Below are positions 1 to 5,860 of a DNA stretch of 7,418 bases, piece by piece. The notes under the pieces are model-generated. The model saw only the letters and a list, made by a program, of their open reading frames with translations. It was not told the origin of the DNA and ran no database searches. Position numbers and translations under genes: made by a program. Position 1 is the stretch's first letter. Each line of letters begins with the position of its first letter. The DNA comes from Methylorubrum extorquens (GTDB lineage: Bacteria; Pseudomonadota; Alphaproteobacteria; Rhizobiales; Beijerinckiaceae): positions 1 to 7,418 of the forward strand of contig JAEUAC010000290.1 in the NCBI GenBank assembly GCA_019695455.1, in the 5' to 3' direction.

Positions 1-1
1 C

Positions 2-1132
2 GGCTTCAAGATGCAACTCCAGGATCGCTCCGGCGCCGGGCTCTCGACCGCGCTTGCGGCGGCGCGCGACGTCATCGGACAGGCGAACCAGAACCCGAAC
101 CTCAGCCGCGTCTTCACGACGTTCAGCAACAACACGCCGCAGATCTACCTGGACATCGACCGCGTGAAGGCCCGCATGCTGGACGTGCCGCTCGCCAACA
201 TCTTCAACACGCTGCAGGTCAATCTCGGTGGCGCCTACGTCAACGATTTCAACGTGTTCGGCCGGGTCTATCAGGTCCGGGTTCAGGCGGATGCGCGCTT
301 CCGGCAGGATCGGGAGGACATCCAGCGCCTGAAGGTGCGTTCCTCGACGGGCGCCCTCGTGCCGCTCGGATCGCTCGTCGCCATCCGGGACACGGCGGGC
401 GCGGACCTCGTGCAGCGCTACAACATGTACACGTCCGTCCCCATCCAGGGCGACACGGCGCGCGGCGTCTCGTCGGGCACCGGCCTCGACGAGATGGAGA
501 AGATCGCCGCGTCGCTGCCGGCCGGCATGGGCTACCAGTGGACGGAGCTCGCCTTCCAGGAGAAGGCCACCGGCAACACGGCGATCTTCGTCTTCGCGCT
601 CGGCGTGCTGTTCGTGTTCCTCGTCCTCGCCGCCCAGTACGAGAGCTGGTCCCTGCCGCTCGCCATCATCCTCGTCGTGCCGACGGGCGTGCTGGCCGCG
701 CTCGGCGGCGTGGTGCTGCGCGGCCAGGACAACAACATCCTGACGCAGGTCGGGCTCGTGGTGCTGATCGGCCTCGCGGCGAAGAACGCGATCCTGATCG
801 TGGAATTCGCCAAGCAGATCGAGGACCGCGACCGGACGGGGCCCGTGGAGGGCGTCGTGGAGGCCGCGAAGCTCCGGCTCCGGCCGATCCTGATGACGGC
901 CTTCGCCTTCATCCTGGGCGTGGTGCCGCTCGTGATCGCCACCGGACCGGGCGCCGAGATGCGGCAGGCGCTCGGCACGGCCGTGTTCTTCGGCATGATC
1001 GGCGCGACGGTGTTCGGCCTGTTCCTGACGCCGGTCTTCTACGTCGTCATCCGGGCGATCGTGATGCGCGTGCGCGGCGAGTCCTGGACCACGCCGCCGG
1101 ATGCGCCGCACGGCGAGGCCAAGCCGGCCTGA
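2..1132 (+). CDS. RND efflux pump inner-membrane permease, C-terminal part (5' partial)
   Basis: This is the C-terminal 376 codons of a proton-driven tripartite efflux permease of the HAE1 (AcrB/MexB/MexF) family. Such proteins export drugs or solvents through an outer-membrane channel with a periplasmic adaptor. The frame is open to the left edge (Gly-Phe-Lys before the first Met at 11), so the true start lies outside the window. The opening residues (GFKMQLQDRSGAG) match the periplasmic porter-domain segment conserved in AcrB-like pumps. The remaining porter/docking domain (ISTNTPQIYLDIDR-like and YQVRVQADARFRQD segments) runs to about nt 560. Five membrane helices then follow: about 575-640, 655-715 and 740-810, the last with GLAAKNAILIVEFAKQ, and two more within about 885-1065. 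The family is about 1,040 aa, so roughly 650 residues are missing, including the TM4 Asp pair that carries protons. The substrate cannot be told. A GC palindrome follows the stop by 3 nt. Confidence 0.95.
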   Translation, partial: GFKMQLQDRSGAGLSTALAAARDVIGQANQNPNLSRVFTTFSNNTPQIYLDIDRVKARMLDVPLANIFNTLQVNLGGAYVNDFNVFGRVYQVRVQADARFRQDREDIQRLKVRSSTGALVPLGSLVAIRDTAGADLVQRYNMYTSVPIQGDTARGVSSGTGLDEMEKIAASLPAGMGYQWTELAFQEKATGNTAIFVFALGVLFVFLVLAAQYESWSLPLAIILVVPTGVLAALGGVVLRGQDNNILTQVGLVVLIGLAAKNAILIVEFAKQIEDRDRTGPVEGVVEAAKLRLRPILMTAFAFILGVVPLVIATGPGAEMRQALGTAVFFGMIGATVFGLFLTPVFYVVIRAIVMRVRGESWTTPPDAPHGEAKPA

Positions 1133-1135
1133 CCG

Positions 1136-1159
1136 GCGAGCCGGCCGCGGCCGGCTCGC
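1136..1159. terminator. Perfect 24-bp GC palindrome after the RND gene; possible terminator or 3' stem
   Basis: Two 12-base arms (GCGAGCCGGCCG and its exact reverse complement) meet with no spacer, starting 3 nt after the RND stop codon. In RNA this folds as about ten G/C-rich pairs closing a CGCG loop. One further G-U pair (1135/1160) is possible at the base. No U-run follows, so it is not a textbook intrinsic terminator. It could be a Rho-assisted terminator, a 3' stabilising stem or, as DNA, a protein-binding site. Position favours a transcript-end role; that is inference. Confidence 0.45.
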
Positions 1160-1184
1160 TCCAGCCCGAGGCCGGGCGCGGGCG

Positions 1185-1213
1185 TTGACGCCGCCGCGCC
1201 CCTCGCCCAATCC
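1185..1213 (+). promoter_or_regulatory. Weak candidate promoter for the CoxL-like gene
   Basis: TTGACG at 1185-1190 matches five of six bases of a sigma-70 -35 box. The -10 position 17 nt downstream (CAATCC, 1208-1213) is poor. It is the only -35-like hexamer I see in the 114-bp gap before the gene, and it lies beyond the palindrome that closes the RND gene. Alphaproteobacterial -10 boxes are often degenerate, so this is a low-confidence suggestion only. Confidence 0.2.
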
Positions 1214-1246
1214 TTCGCACGACCCATCGCCGTTCGAGGTTCGTCC

Positions 1247-3556
1247 ATGCGCCCCATGAAATTCGGCATCGGCCAGCCCGCCCCCCGGGTCGAGGATGCC
1301 CGCTTCGTCACGGGGCAGGGGCGCTACACGGACGACATCCGGCCGGCCGGGGCCGCGATCGCCCACGTCGTCCGCTCGCCGCACGCGCATGCCCGGTTCA
1401 CGATCGGCGACCTCGCCGCGATCCGCGCCATGCCGGGCGTGCGGCTCGTGCTGACGGCAGCCGATCTCGGCGGCTACGGCACGCTGCCCTGCGATGCGCC
1501 GGCCAAGCAGGCGGACGGCACCGTCATGCAGACGCCGCCCTATCCGCTCCTGGCGGACGGGCTCGTGCGGCACGTGGGGGACGCGGTGGCGTTCGTCGTG
1601 GCCGACACCGAGGGCGCGGCGCGCGACGCCGCCGAGGCCTTCCCCGTCGAGTGGGACGCGGAGGACGCGGCCGTCGGCATCGAGGGGGCGGCGGCGTCGG
1701 GCGCCCCGCTCGTCTGGCCGGAGGTCGCCGGCAACCTCGCCTTCGATTGCGCGGAGGGAGACGCGGCCGCGACGGAAGCGGCCTTCGCGAAGGCCGACAG
1801 GGTGGTCGGCCTCACGATCGTGAACAACCGCCTCGTCACGAACTACATGGAGCCCCGCGCCTGCTTCGCGGAGTACGACGCGGGCACCGAGGCCTGGACC
1901 CTGACGCTCGGCAGCCAGGGCGTGCACGGCATCCGGGACACGCTGGCGAAGAAGATCCTGAAGGTGCCGTCGGAGCGCATCCGCGTGGTCACGCCCGATG
2001 TCGGCGGCGGCTTCGGCACCAAGATCTTCATGTTCCGCGAATACCCGCTCTGCCTGATCGCGGCGGAGCGCATCGGCGGCGCCGTGAGCTGGACGGCCGA
2101 CCGGACCGAGCACTTCCTCGGAGACGCGCAGGGCCGCGACAACATCACGACGGCCGAGCTCGCGCTCGACGCGGACGGCCGCTTCCTCGCCATGCGGGTG
2201 GACCTCCTGTCCGACATGGGCGCCTATCTGTCGAGCTACGCGCCCTTCATCCCGACGGCGGGCTCGCTCATGTCGCCCGGCGTCTACGCCATCCCGACGA
2301 TCGCGATCCGCATCCGCGGCTACTACTCGCATTCGCTGCCGGTCGACGCCTACCGGGGCGCCGGTCGGCCCGAGGCGGCCTACATGATCGAGCGCCTCGT
2401 CGACCACGTCGCCCGGGAGACGGGCCGGAGCCCGGCCGAGATCCGTGCCCGCAACTTCGTGGCGCCCGGCGCCATGCCGTACCGGACCTCCACGGGCAAG
2501 ACCTACGATTCGGGCGAGTTCGAAGGCCACATGCGGCTCGCGATCGAGCGGGCGGATTGGGACGGGTTCCCGGTCCGGCGGGCGGCATCGCAGGCGCGAG
2601 GCAGGCTGCGCGGCATCGGCCTCGCCTCGTACATCGAGGCCTGCGCGGGCGGGTCCGGCGAGCGCGCGGACGTGCGGCTCGACGCGGATGGCGGCGCGAC
2701 CGTGCTCATCGGCACGCAATCGACGGGGCAGGGCCACGAGACGGCCTACGCGCAGATCGTCAGCCAGGAGCTGGACCTGCCGCTCGACCGCGTCCGCGTG
2801 CGCCAGGGCGACACGGCCGCGATCCGCACCGGCGGCGGCACGGGCGGCTCGCGCTCGATCCCGATCGGCGGCGCGGCGCTGTCCCAGGCCAGCCAGACGC
2901 TCGCCGAGCAGCTGAAGCAGGTCGCGTCCGACATGCTCGAGACGGGACCGGCCGACCTCGAGATCGCCGACGGCGGCATCCGGGTCGTCGGCACCGACAA
3001 GGCCGTGTCCTTCGCGGACGTGGTCGCGAAGGCGGGGCCGGGCTCCGACGCGCTCGCGGCGGGGCAGAAATGGACGCCGTCCGAGGCGACGTATCCGAAC
3101 GGCACCCATGTCTGCGAGGTCGAGATCGACCGGGAGACGGGCGAGGTGGACGTGGTCTCCTACGTCGTCGTCGACGATTTCGGCGTGACCATGAACCCGC
3201 TGCTCCTCGGCGGGCAGGTCCATGGCGGCATCGCGCAGGGGATCGGGCAGGCCCTCCACGAGCGCACGGTCTACGAGGCCGGGACCGGGCAGCTCGTGAC
3301 GGCGTCGTTCATGGATTACCGGCTGCCGCGCGCGGCCGACATCCCCGACATCCGGTTCGAGACCCGCAACGTGCCCTCCACCACCAACGCGCTCGGCATG
3401 AAGGGGGCGGGCGAGGCGGGGGCGATCGGCTCGTGCCCGGCCGTCATGAACGCGGTCGTGGACGCGCTGCACCATGCCTGCGGCATCACCCATCTGGACA
3501 TGCCGGCGACGCCCGATCGCGTGTCGGCGGCGCTGCGCACCGGCCGCGCCGCATGA
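1247..3556 (+). CDS. Xanthine dehydrogenase-family molybdopterin-binding subunit (form II CoxL-like)
   Basis: This 769-aa protein is the molybdenum-cofactor (MCD) large subunit of a cytoplasmic molybdenum hydroxylase, the enzyme group that hydroxylates aldehydes, purines or N-heterocycles or, in true CoxL, oxidises CO. The N-terminal hammerhead domain begins at GQPAPRVEDARFVTGQGRY (about residues 8-26) and extends to about 130. Two cofactor-binding domains follow. Visible motifs are GGGFGTK (253-259), AYRGAGRPEAAYMIER (from 368), GTQSTGQGHETAYAQ (from 489), GGGTGGSRS (529-537) and GMKGAGEAGAIG (717-728). E723 is placed as the family's general-base glutamate. Bona fide aerobic CO dehydrogenase has AYxCSFR in the active-site loop; AYRGAGR is the form II signature, so CO oxidation should not be assumed. 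Length is normal. The ATG at 1247 has GAGG seven nt upstream; ATG 1256 is an alternative. The FAD and [2Fe-2S] partner genes are not adjacent. The substrate is unknown. Confidence 0.93.
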   Translation: MRPMKFGIGQPAPRVEDARFVTGQGRYTDDIRPAGAAIAHVVRSPHAHARFTIGDLAAIRAMPGVRLVLTAADLGGYGTLPCDAPAKQADGTVMQTPPYPLLADGLVRHVGDAVAFVVADTEGAARDAAEAFPVEWDAEDAAVGIEGAAASGAPLVWPEVAGNLAFDCAEGDAAATEAAFAKADRVVGLTIVNNRLVTNYMEPRACFAEYDAGTEAWTLTLGSQGVHGIRDTLAKKILKVPSERIRVVTPDVGGGFGTKIFMFREYPLCLIAAERIGGAVSWTADRTEHFLGDAQGRDNITTAELALDADGRFLAMRVDLLSDMGAYLSSYAPFIPTAGSLMSPGVYAIPTIAIRIRGYYSHSLPVDAYRGAGRPEAAYMIERLVDHVARETGRSPAEIRARNFVAPGAMPYRTSTGKTYDSGEFEGHMRLAIERADWDGFPVRRAASQARGRLRGIGLASYIEACAGGSGERADVRLDADGGATVLIGTQSTGQGHETAYAQIVSQELDLPLDRVRVRQGDTAAIRTGGGTGGSRSIPIGGAALSQASQTLAEQLKQVASDMLETGPADLEIADGGIRVVGTDKAVSFADVVAKAGPGSDALAAGQKWTPSEATYPNGTHVCEVEIDRETGEVDVVSYVVVDDFGVTMNPLLLGGQVHGGIAQGIGQALHERTVYEAGTGQLVTASFMDYRLPRAADIPDIRFETRNVPSTTNALGMKGAGEAGAIGSCPAVMNAVVDALHHACGITHLDMPATPDRVSAALRTGRAA

Positions 3557-3566
3557 GGTCTCGCGA

Positions 3567-3583
3567 CTTGGAATAATTCCGAG
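3567..3583. promoter_or_regulatory. 17-bp near-perfect inverted repeat upstream of the cytochrome c gene
   Basis: CTTGGAAT-A-ATTCCGAG is an inverted repeat with 8-base arms around a central A and seven of eight pairs matching. It is AT-rich in a very GC-rich setting. The one-base spacer excludes an RNA hairpin, so a dimeric DNA-binding protein site is the natural reading. It lies 10 nt after the CoxL-like stop and 65 nt before the cytochrome c start. A weak promoter-like pair, GCGACA (3583-3588) and TAAGCT (3606-3611) spaced by 17 nt, sits directly downstream. The core faintly resembles iron-responsive (Irr-type) boxes of alphaproteobacteria, but not well enough to name a regulator. Confidence 0.35.
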
Positions 3584-3648
3584 CGACAACCGATCCCGTC
3601 CCGGCTAAGCTTGACGGGTCGGACGGGCGTTCCGGGGAGATCAGGACG

Positions 3649-4080
3649 ATGCGACGTATCGCTGTAGTGGTGGCGTGCCTTCTCGCGACGAGCGGGATCG
3701 TCCTCGCCCAGGACCCGATCGCGCAGCGCCGCGACGTCATGAAGGGCGTCGGCGCCGCCACGCGGACGGGCACGCAGATGGCGAAGGGCGACATCCCGTT
3801 CGACCTCGCCAAGGCGAAGGAGGTGCTGTCGACCTACGCCAAGGCGGCCGCGAACTTCCACGAATACTTCCCGACCGATTCCAAGACCGGCGGCCAGACG
3901 ACCGCCGCGCCCGCCATCTGGGAGAACCAGGCCGACTTCCGGGCCAGGTTCGACGCCTGGGGCAAGGACATCCAGGCCGCCTCGGCGAGCACCACGGACC
4001 TCGCGACCTTCCGCGAGAGCTTCGGCACGGTCACGAAGGCCTGCGGCGCCTGCCACAACACCTACCGCATCAAGACCTGA
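3649..4080 (+). CDS. Periplasmic class II cytochrome c (cytochrome c'/c-556 type)
   Basis: This is a 143-aa precursor of a four-helix-bundle c-type cytochrome. Residues 1-20 form a Sec signal peptide (MRRI, a hydrophobic core, then VLA) with likely cleavage before Q21, leaving about 123 aa, normal for the family. The single heme-binding motif C132-G-A-C135-H136 lies near the C-terminus, the hallmark of class II cytochromes. H136 is the proximal ligand. M31, in the QRRDVMKGVG segment of helix A, sits where low-spin c-556 proteins have their second ligand, so the heme may be six-coordinate rather than the high-spin, gas-binding c' type; this is inference. The ATG start is supported by GGGGAGA eight nt upstream. 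The cytochrome b561-type gene follows after 8 nt, a pairing that suggests an electron relay between membrane quinone and periplasm. The physiological partner is unknown. Confidence 0.92.
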   Translation: MRRIAVVVACLLATSGIVLAQDPIAQRRDVMKGVGAATRTGTQMAKGDIPFDLAKAKEVLSTYAKAAANFHEYFPTDSKTGGQTTAAPAIWENQADFRARFDAWGKDIQAASASTTDLATFRESFGTVTKACGACHNTYRIKT

Positions 4081-4088
4081 CAGGCGTC

Positions 4089-4814
4089 GTGCGGGCCGAT
4101 CCGGCAGCGCGCCCGCACGCGGGCGGCGGCGGCAGCGTCGCTGCCTGGGACGGGCCGACCCGGCTCTTCAAGTGGAGCCTCGTCGCGCTCGTCGCGGCGG
4201 CGTGGACGACCCAGCATTACGGCCTGATCGAGTGGCACCTCCGGATCGGCTACGCGATCCTGGTCCTGCTCGTCTTCCGGCTCCTCTGGGGCGTCGTCGG
4301 CTCGTCCACCGCGCGGTTCGCGGCCTGGGTGACGTGGCCCTGGACGGCGTTCCGCTACGCGACCGGGCTCCTGCGGGGGCGGGCGCCGCCCTACCTGTCG
4401 CACAATCCCCTGGGCGGCTGGATGATCCTCGTCCTGCTCGCCCTCGTGGGCGCCCAGGCCGTGACGGGCCTCTTCACGGTCGACGACAACGGGATCTACG
4501 GCGGGCCGTTCGCGAACCTCGACTTCGGCGACCCGACCCCCGTGCAGAGCCTGTTCGGCCGCTGGCACCACATCGCCTTCAATGTGATCCTGGCCTTCAT
4601 CGCCATCCACGTCGTGGCGAACCTGACCTACCAGTTCATCAAGAAGGACCCGGTGGTCCGGGCCATGATCACCGGCAGGAAGCCCGTCGAACCCTTCGTC
4701 GACCAGCCGGCCATGACGCCCGCGCCGGCCCTCGTCGCACGGGCCCTCGGCTGCCTCGCCCTCGCGGTCGCGATCGTCCTGGGTGGGATCAGGCTGGCGG
4801 GCGGGAGCCTGTAG
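4089..4814 (+). CDS. Cytochrome b561-type integral membrane protein
   Basis: This 241-aa di-heme b-type cytochrome family protein (COG3658/Ni-Fe-hydrogenase cytochrome b fold) probably passes electrons between the quinone pool and a periplasmic acceptor. The start is taken as GTG 4089, 8 nt after the cytochrome c stop; no nearer in-frame start precedes the conserved WDGPTRLFKW opening at residues 20-29. Four helices are seen at about 26-42, 51-71, 108-128 and 160-184. A fifth hydrophobic stretch lies near the C-terminus (about 215-236). Candidate heme ligands are H50 (IEWH), H160/H161 (GRWHH) and H174 (AIHVV). Relatives usually have His in TRLFHW at residue 28, but here it is Lys. SHNPLGGWMIL (104-114) and MITGRKP (193-199) are family landmarks. 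The ribosome site is weak (AGG at 4082), so expression may be coupled to the cytochrome c gene. The 3' end overlaps the convergent gene by 26 bp. Confidence 0.88.
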   Translation: MRADPAARPHAGGGGSVAAWDGPTRLFKWSLVALVAAAWTTQHYGLIEWHLRIGYAILVLLVFRLLWGVVGSSTARFAAWVTWPWTAFRYATGLLRGRAPPYLSHNPLGGWMILVLLALVGAQAVTGLFTVDDNGIYGGPFANLDFGDPTPVQSLFGRWHHIAFNVILAFIAIHVVANLTYQFIKKDPVVRAMITGRKPVEPFVDQPAMTPAPALVARALGCLALAVAIVLGGIRLAGGSL

Positions 4815-4953
4815 CGGCCAGACGAGCGCGTTCGGCATCTTCGCGCGCATCGTCGCGCGCCGTGTACCACACGACCCAGGCATAGCCTGCGCCGGCCATC
4901 GTCAGCAGGATCGCGGGCACGCCGATCAACGCGTACCAGTGAAGAAGCGTCAT
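4789..4953 (-). CDS. Small single-pass membrane protein (54 aa), function unknown
   Basis: I do not recognise a named family. The protein starts MTLLHWYALIGVP, has one hydrophobic helix at about residues 5-30 rich in Ala, Gly and Trp, and ends in a charged tail (TARDDAREDAERARLAATG). The frame stays open upstream, but ATG 4953 is the likely start: GGGAGG (4967-4962 on this strand) lies 8 nt before it, the best ribosome site in the region, and the ATG overlaps the stop of the preceding gene as ATGA. This implies translational coupling with the 75-aa membrane protein, and the two may form a complex. The end overlaps the cytochrome b561 gene tail to tail by 26 bp. Without an ortholog search the function stays open. 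Confidence 0.72.
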   Translation of the reverse strand: MTLLHWYALIGVPAILLTMAGAGYAWVVWYTARDDAREDAERARLAATGSRPPA

Positions 4954-5177
4954 GGCCGCAACCTCCCGAGGATGATCGGCACGACCACATGTCGGATGAT
5001 CCCGGTCGCGAACCAACCGAGGCTGATCAGAAGGGCGAACCGGCCGGAGATCGGGCTGGGCACGCCATAGCTCAGCGCTACCAAGGGTGCGACCACGCCG
5101 GCGACGACGGTGGCCGCCGCGACCGTGTTGAGAAGCGTCGCGAGGTACTTGGTGCGCTCGTTCCGGATCAGCGACAC
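4950..5177 (-). CDS. Small two-helix membrane protein (75 aa), function unknown
   Basis: This is a hypothetical protein beginning (M)SLIRNERTKYLATLLNT. Two hydrophobic helices are seen at about residues 16-37 and 47-69, joined by a short loop (SYGVPSPISGR), and it ends in the basic GRLRP. Short proteins with an N-terminal NERTK-LA-LNT segment occur as conserved hypotheticals in alphaproteobacteria; this is a general impression and I know of no assigned role. The start is GTG at 5177, three nt after the regulator's stop codon, with only a weak GGA ribosome site. Translation is therefore probably coupled to the regulator. The stop overlaps the next gene's ATG as ATGA. The charged N-terminal segment before helix 1 and basic C-terminus would fit both ends in the cytoplasm (inference). 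Confidence 0.78.
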   Translation of the reverse strand: MSLIRNERTKYLATLLNTVAAATVVAGVVAPLVALSYGVPSPISGRFALLISLGWFATGIIRHVVVPIILGRLRP

Positions 5178-5180
5178 GCG

Positions 5181-5798
5181 TCAGTCCATCACGGCCGCCT
5201 TGAGGATGCAGACCATCGTGGCATGGCCGGGCTCGGGGCCGACGCAGCGGACCGTGTGGGGACGGTCGCAGCGATAGCGGAGCGACTCCCCGGCCTTCGC
5301 GTGATGCACGACGTCTCCGACCTCGACCGCGAACTCGCCCTCCAGCACCGACAGGCACTCGACGGAGCCGCGCTGATGCGCCTCGCTCTCGAGCACGCCG
5401 CCGGGATCGGACGTGACGTCGTACCATTGCAGCCACTCGACCGTCTTGATCCAGCCGATGATGGCGAGCCGCATCCGGCCGTCGTCGGAGACGAGGATCG
5501 GCGTGTCGCCCTTCGACGACTTGTCGATGAAGGGCTCCTCGTCGACGGAGGCGAGGACGCGCTCGATGGAGATGTCGAGCGCCTGGCTCAGGCGCCAGAT
5601 GGTGGCGAGCGTCGGGTTGGTCTCGTTGCGCTCGATCTGGCTGATGATGGACTTCGCGACGCCGGATTGCTCGGCGAGCTCGGACAGCGACAGCGAATAC
5701 GCCTTGCGCAGGCGCTGGATGGTCTTGCCGAGCTGCCCGGACAGCACCTGGGCGCCGGCCTCCAGCTCGCGCGCGCGTTCCCGACCTTCGACCGCCAT
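5181..5798 (-). CDS. XRE-family transcriptional regulator with C-terminal cupin domain
   Basis: This is a 205-aa one-component regulator. Residues 21-83 form a Cro/C1-type helix-turn-helix, with LGKTIQRLRKAYSLSLSELA, then the recognition region SGVAKSIISQIERNETNPTL and LSQALDISIERVL. Residues about 125-200 form a single cupin barrel, the presumed effector-sensing domain, with possible metal ligands H141, E147 and H181. The usual first HxH motif is reduced to H-Q-R. Proteins of this design (SutR/PuuR-like) usually control adjacent metabolic or transport genes. I chose ATG 5798. The frame stays open to TTG 5864, which would add 22 Arg-rich residues and overlap the thiD stop as TTGA, but the added part does not look like domain sequence. 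The two small membrane protein genes follow immediately, making them the most likely targets or partners. The ligand and operator are unknown. Confidence 0.9.
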   Translation of the reverse strand: MAVEGRERARELEAGAQVLSGQLGKTIQRLRKAYSLSLSELAEQSGVAKSIISQIERNETNPTLATIWRLSQALDISIERVLASVDEEPFIDKSSKGDTPILVSDDGRMRLAIIGWIKTVEWLQWYDVTSDPGGVLESEAHQRGSVECLSVLEGEFAVEVGDVVHHAKAGESLRYRCDRPHTVRCVGPEPGHATMVCILKAAVMD

Positions 5799-5819
5799 CC
5801 CGTTCCGGCTTTCCGCGAC

Positions 5820-5839
5820 CCGTTCGCTTCGGGCGACGG
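5820..5839. other. Short imperfect hairpin between thiD and the regulator
   Basis: CCGT(T)CGC and GCGACGG can pair over seven bases with one bulged T around a TTCGG loop. It sits in the 62-bp gap between the thiD stop and the chosen regulator start, on the leader side of the regulator message. It could be a weak processing or attenuation stem. In DNA this GC-rich such a stem is also expected by chance. Confidence 0.2.
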
Positions 5840-5860
5840 AACCCCGCCTGGGCCCAAAGA

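Noticed and set aside
1651..3576. 641-aa open frame overlapping the CoxL-like gene on the same strand
   Set aside because: It is an Arg/Gly/Pro-rich low-complexity translation, typical of a shifted frame in GC-rich DNA. The other frame carries all the domain motifs.
3611..3616. TTGACG as a -35 box for the cytochrome c gene
   Set aside because: The matching -10 position would fall on the ribosome-binding site (3634-3640), so transcription would start too late.
3316..4056. 246-aa minus-strand open frame across the cytochrome c gene
   Set aside because: It spans the end of one real gene, the intergenic gap and another real gene antisense, with no recognisable domain. It is an artefact of high GC content.
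4954..5436. N-terminal extension of the 54-aa membrane protein to 215 aa
   Set aside because: The upstream part is an Arg-rich shifted-frame reading of the regulator and the 75-aa gene. The strong ribosome site and ATGA overlap support the short form.
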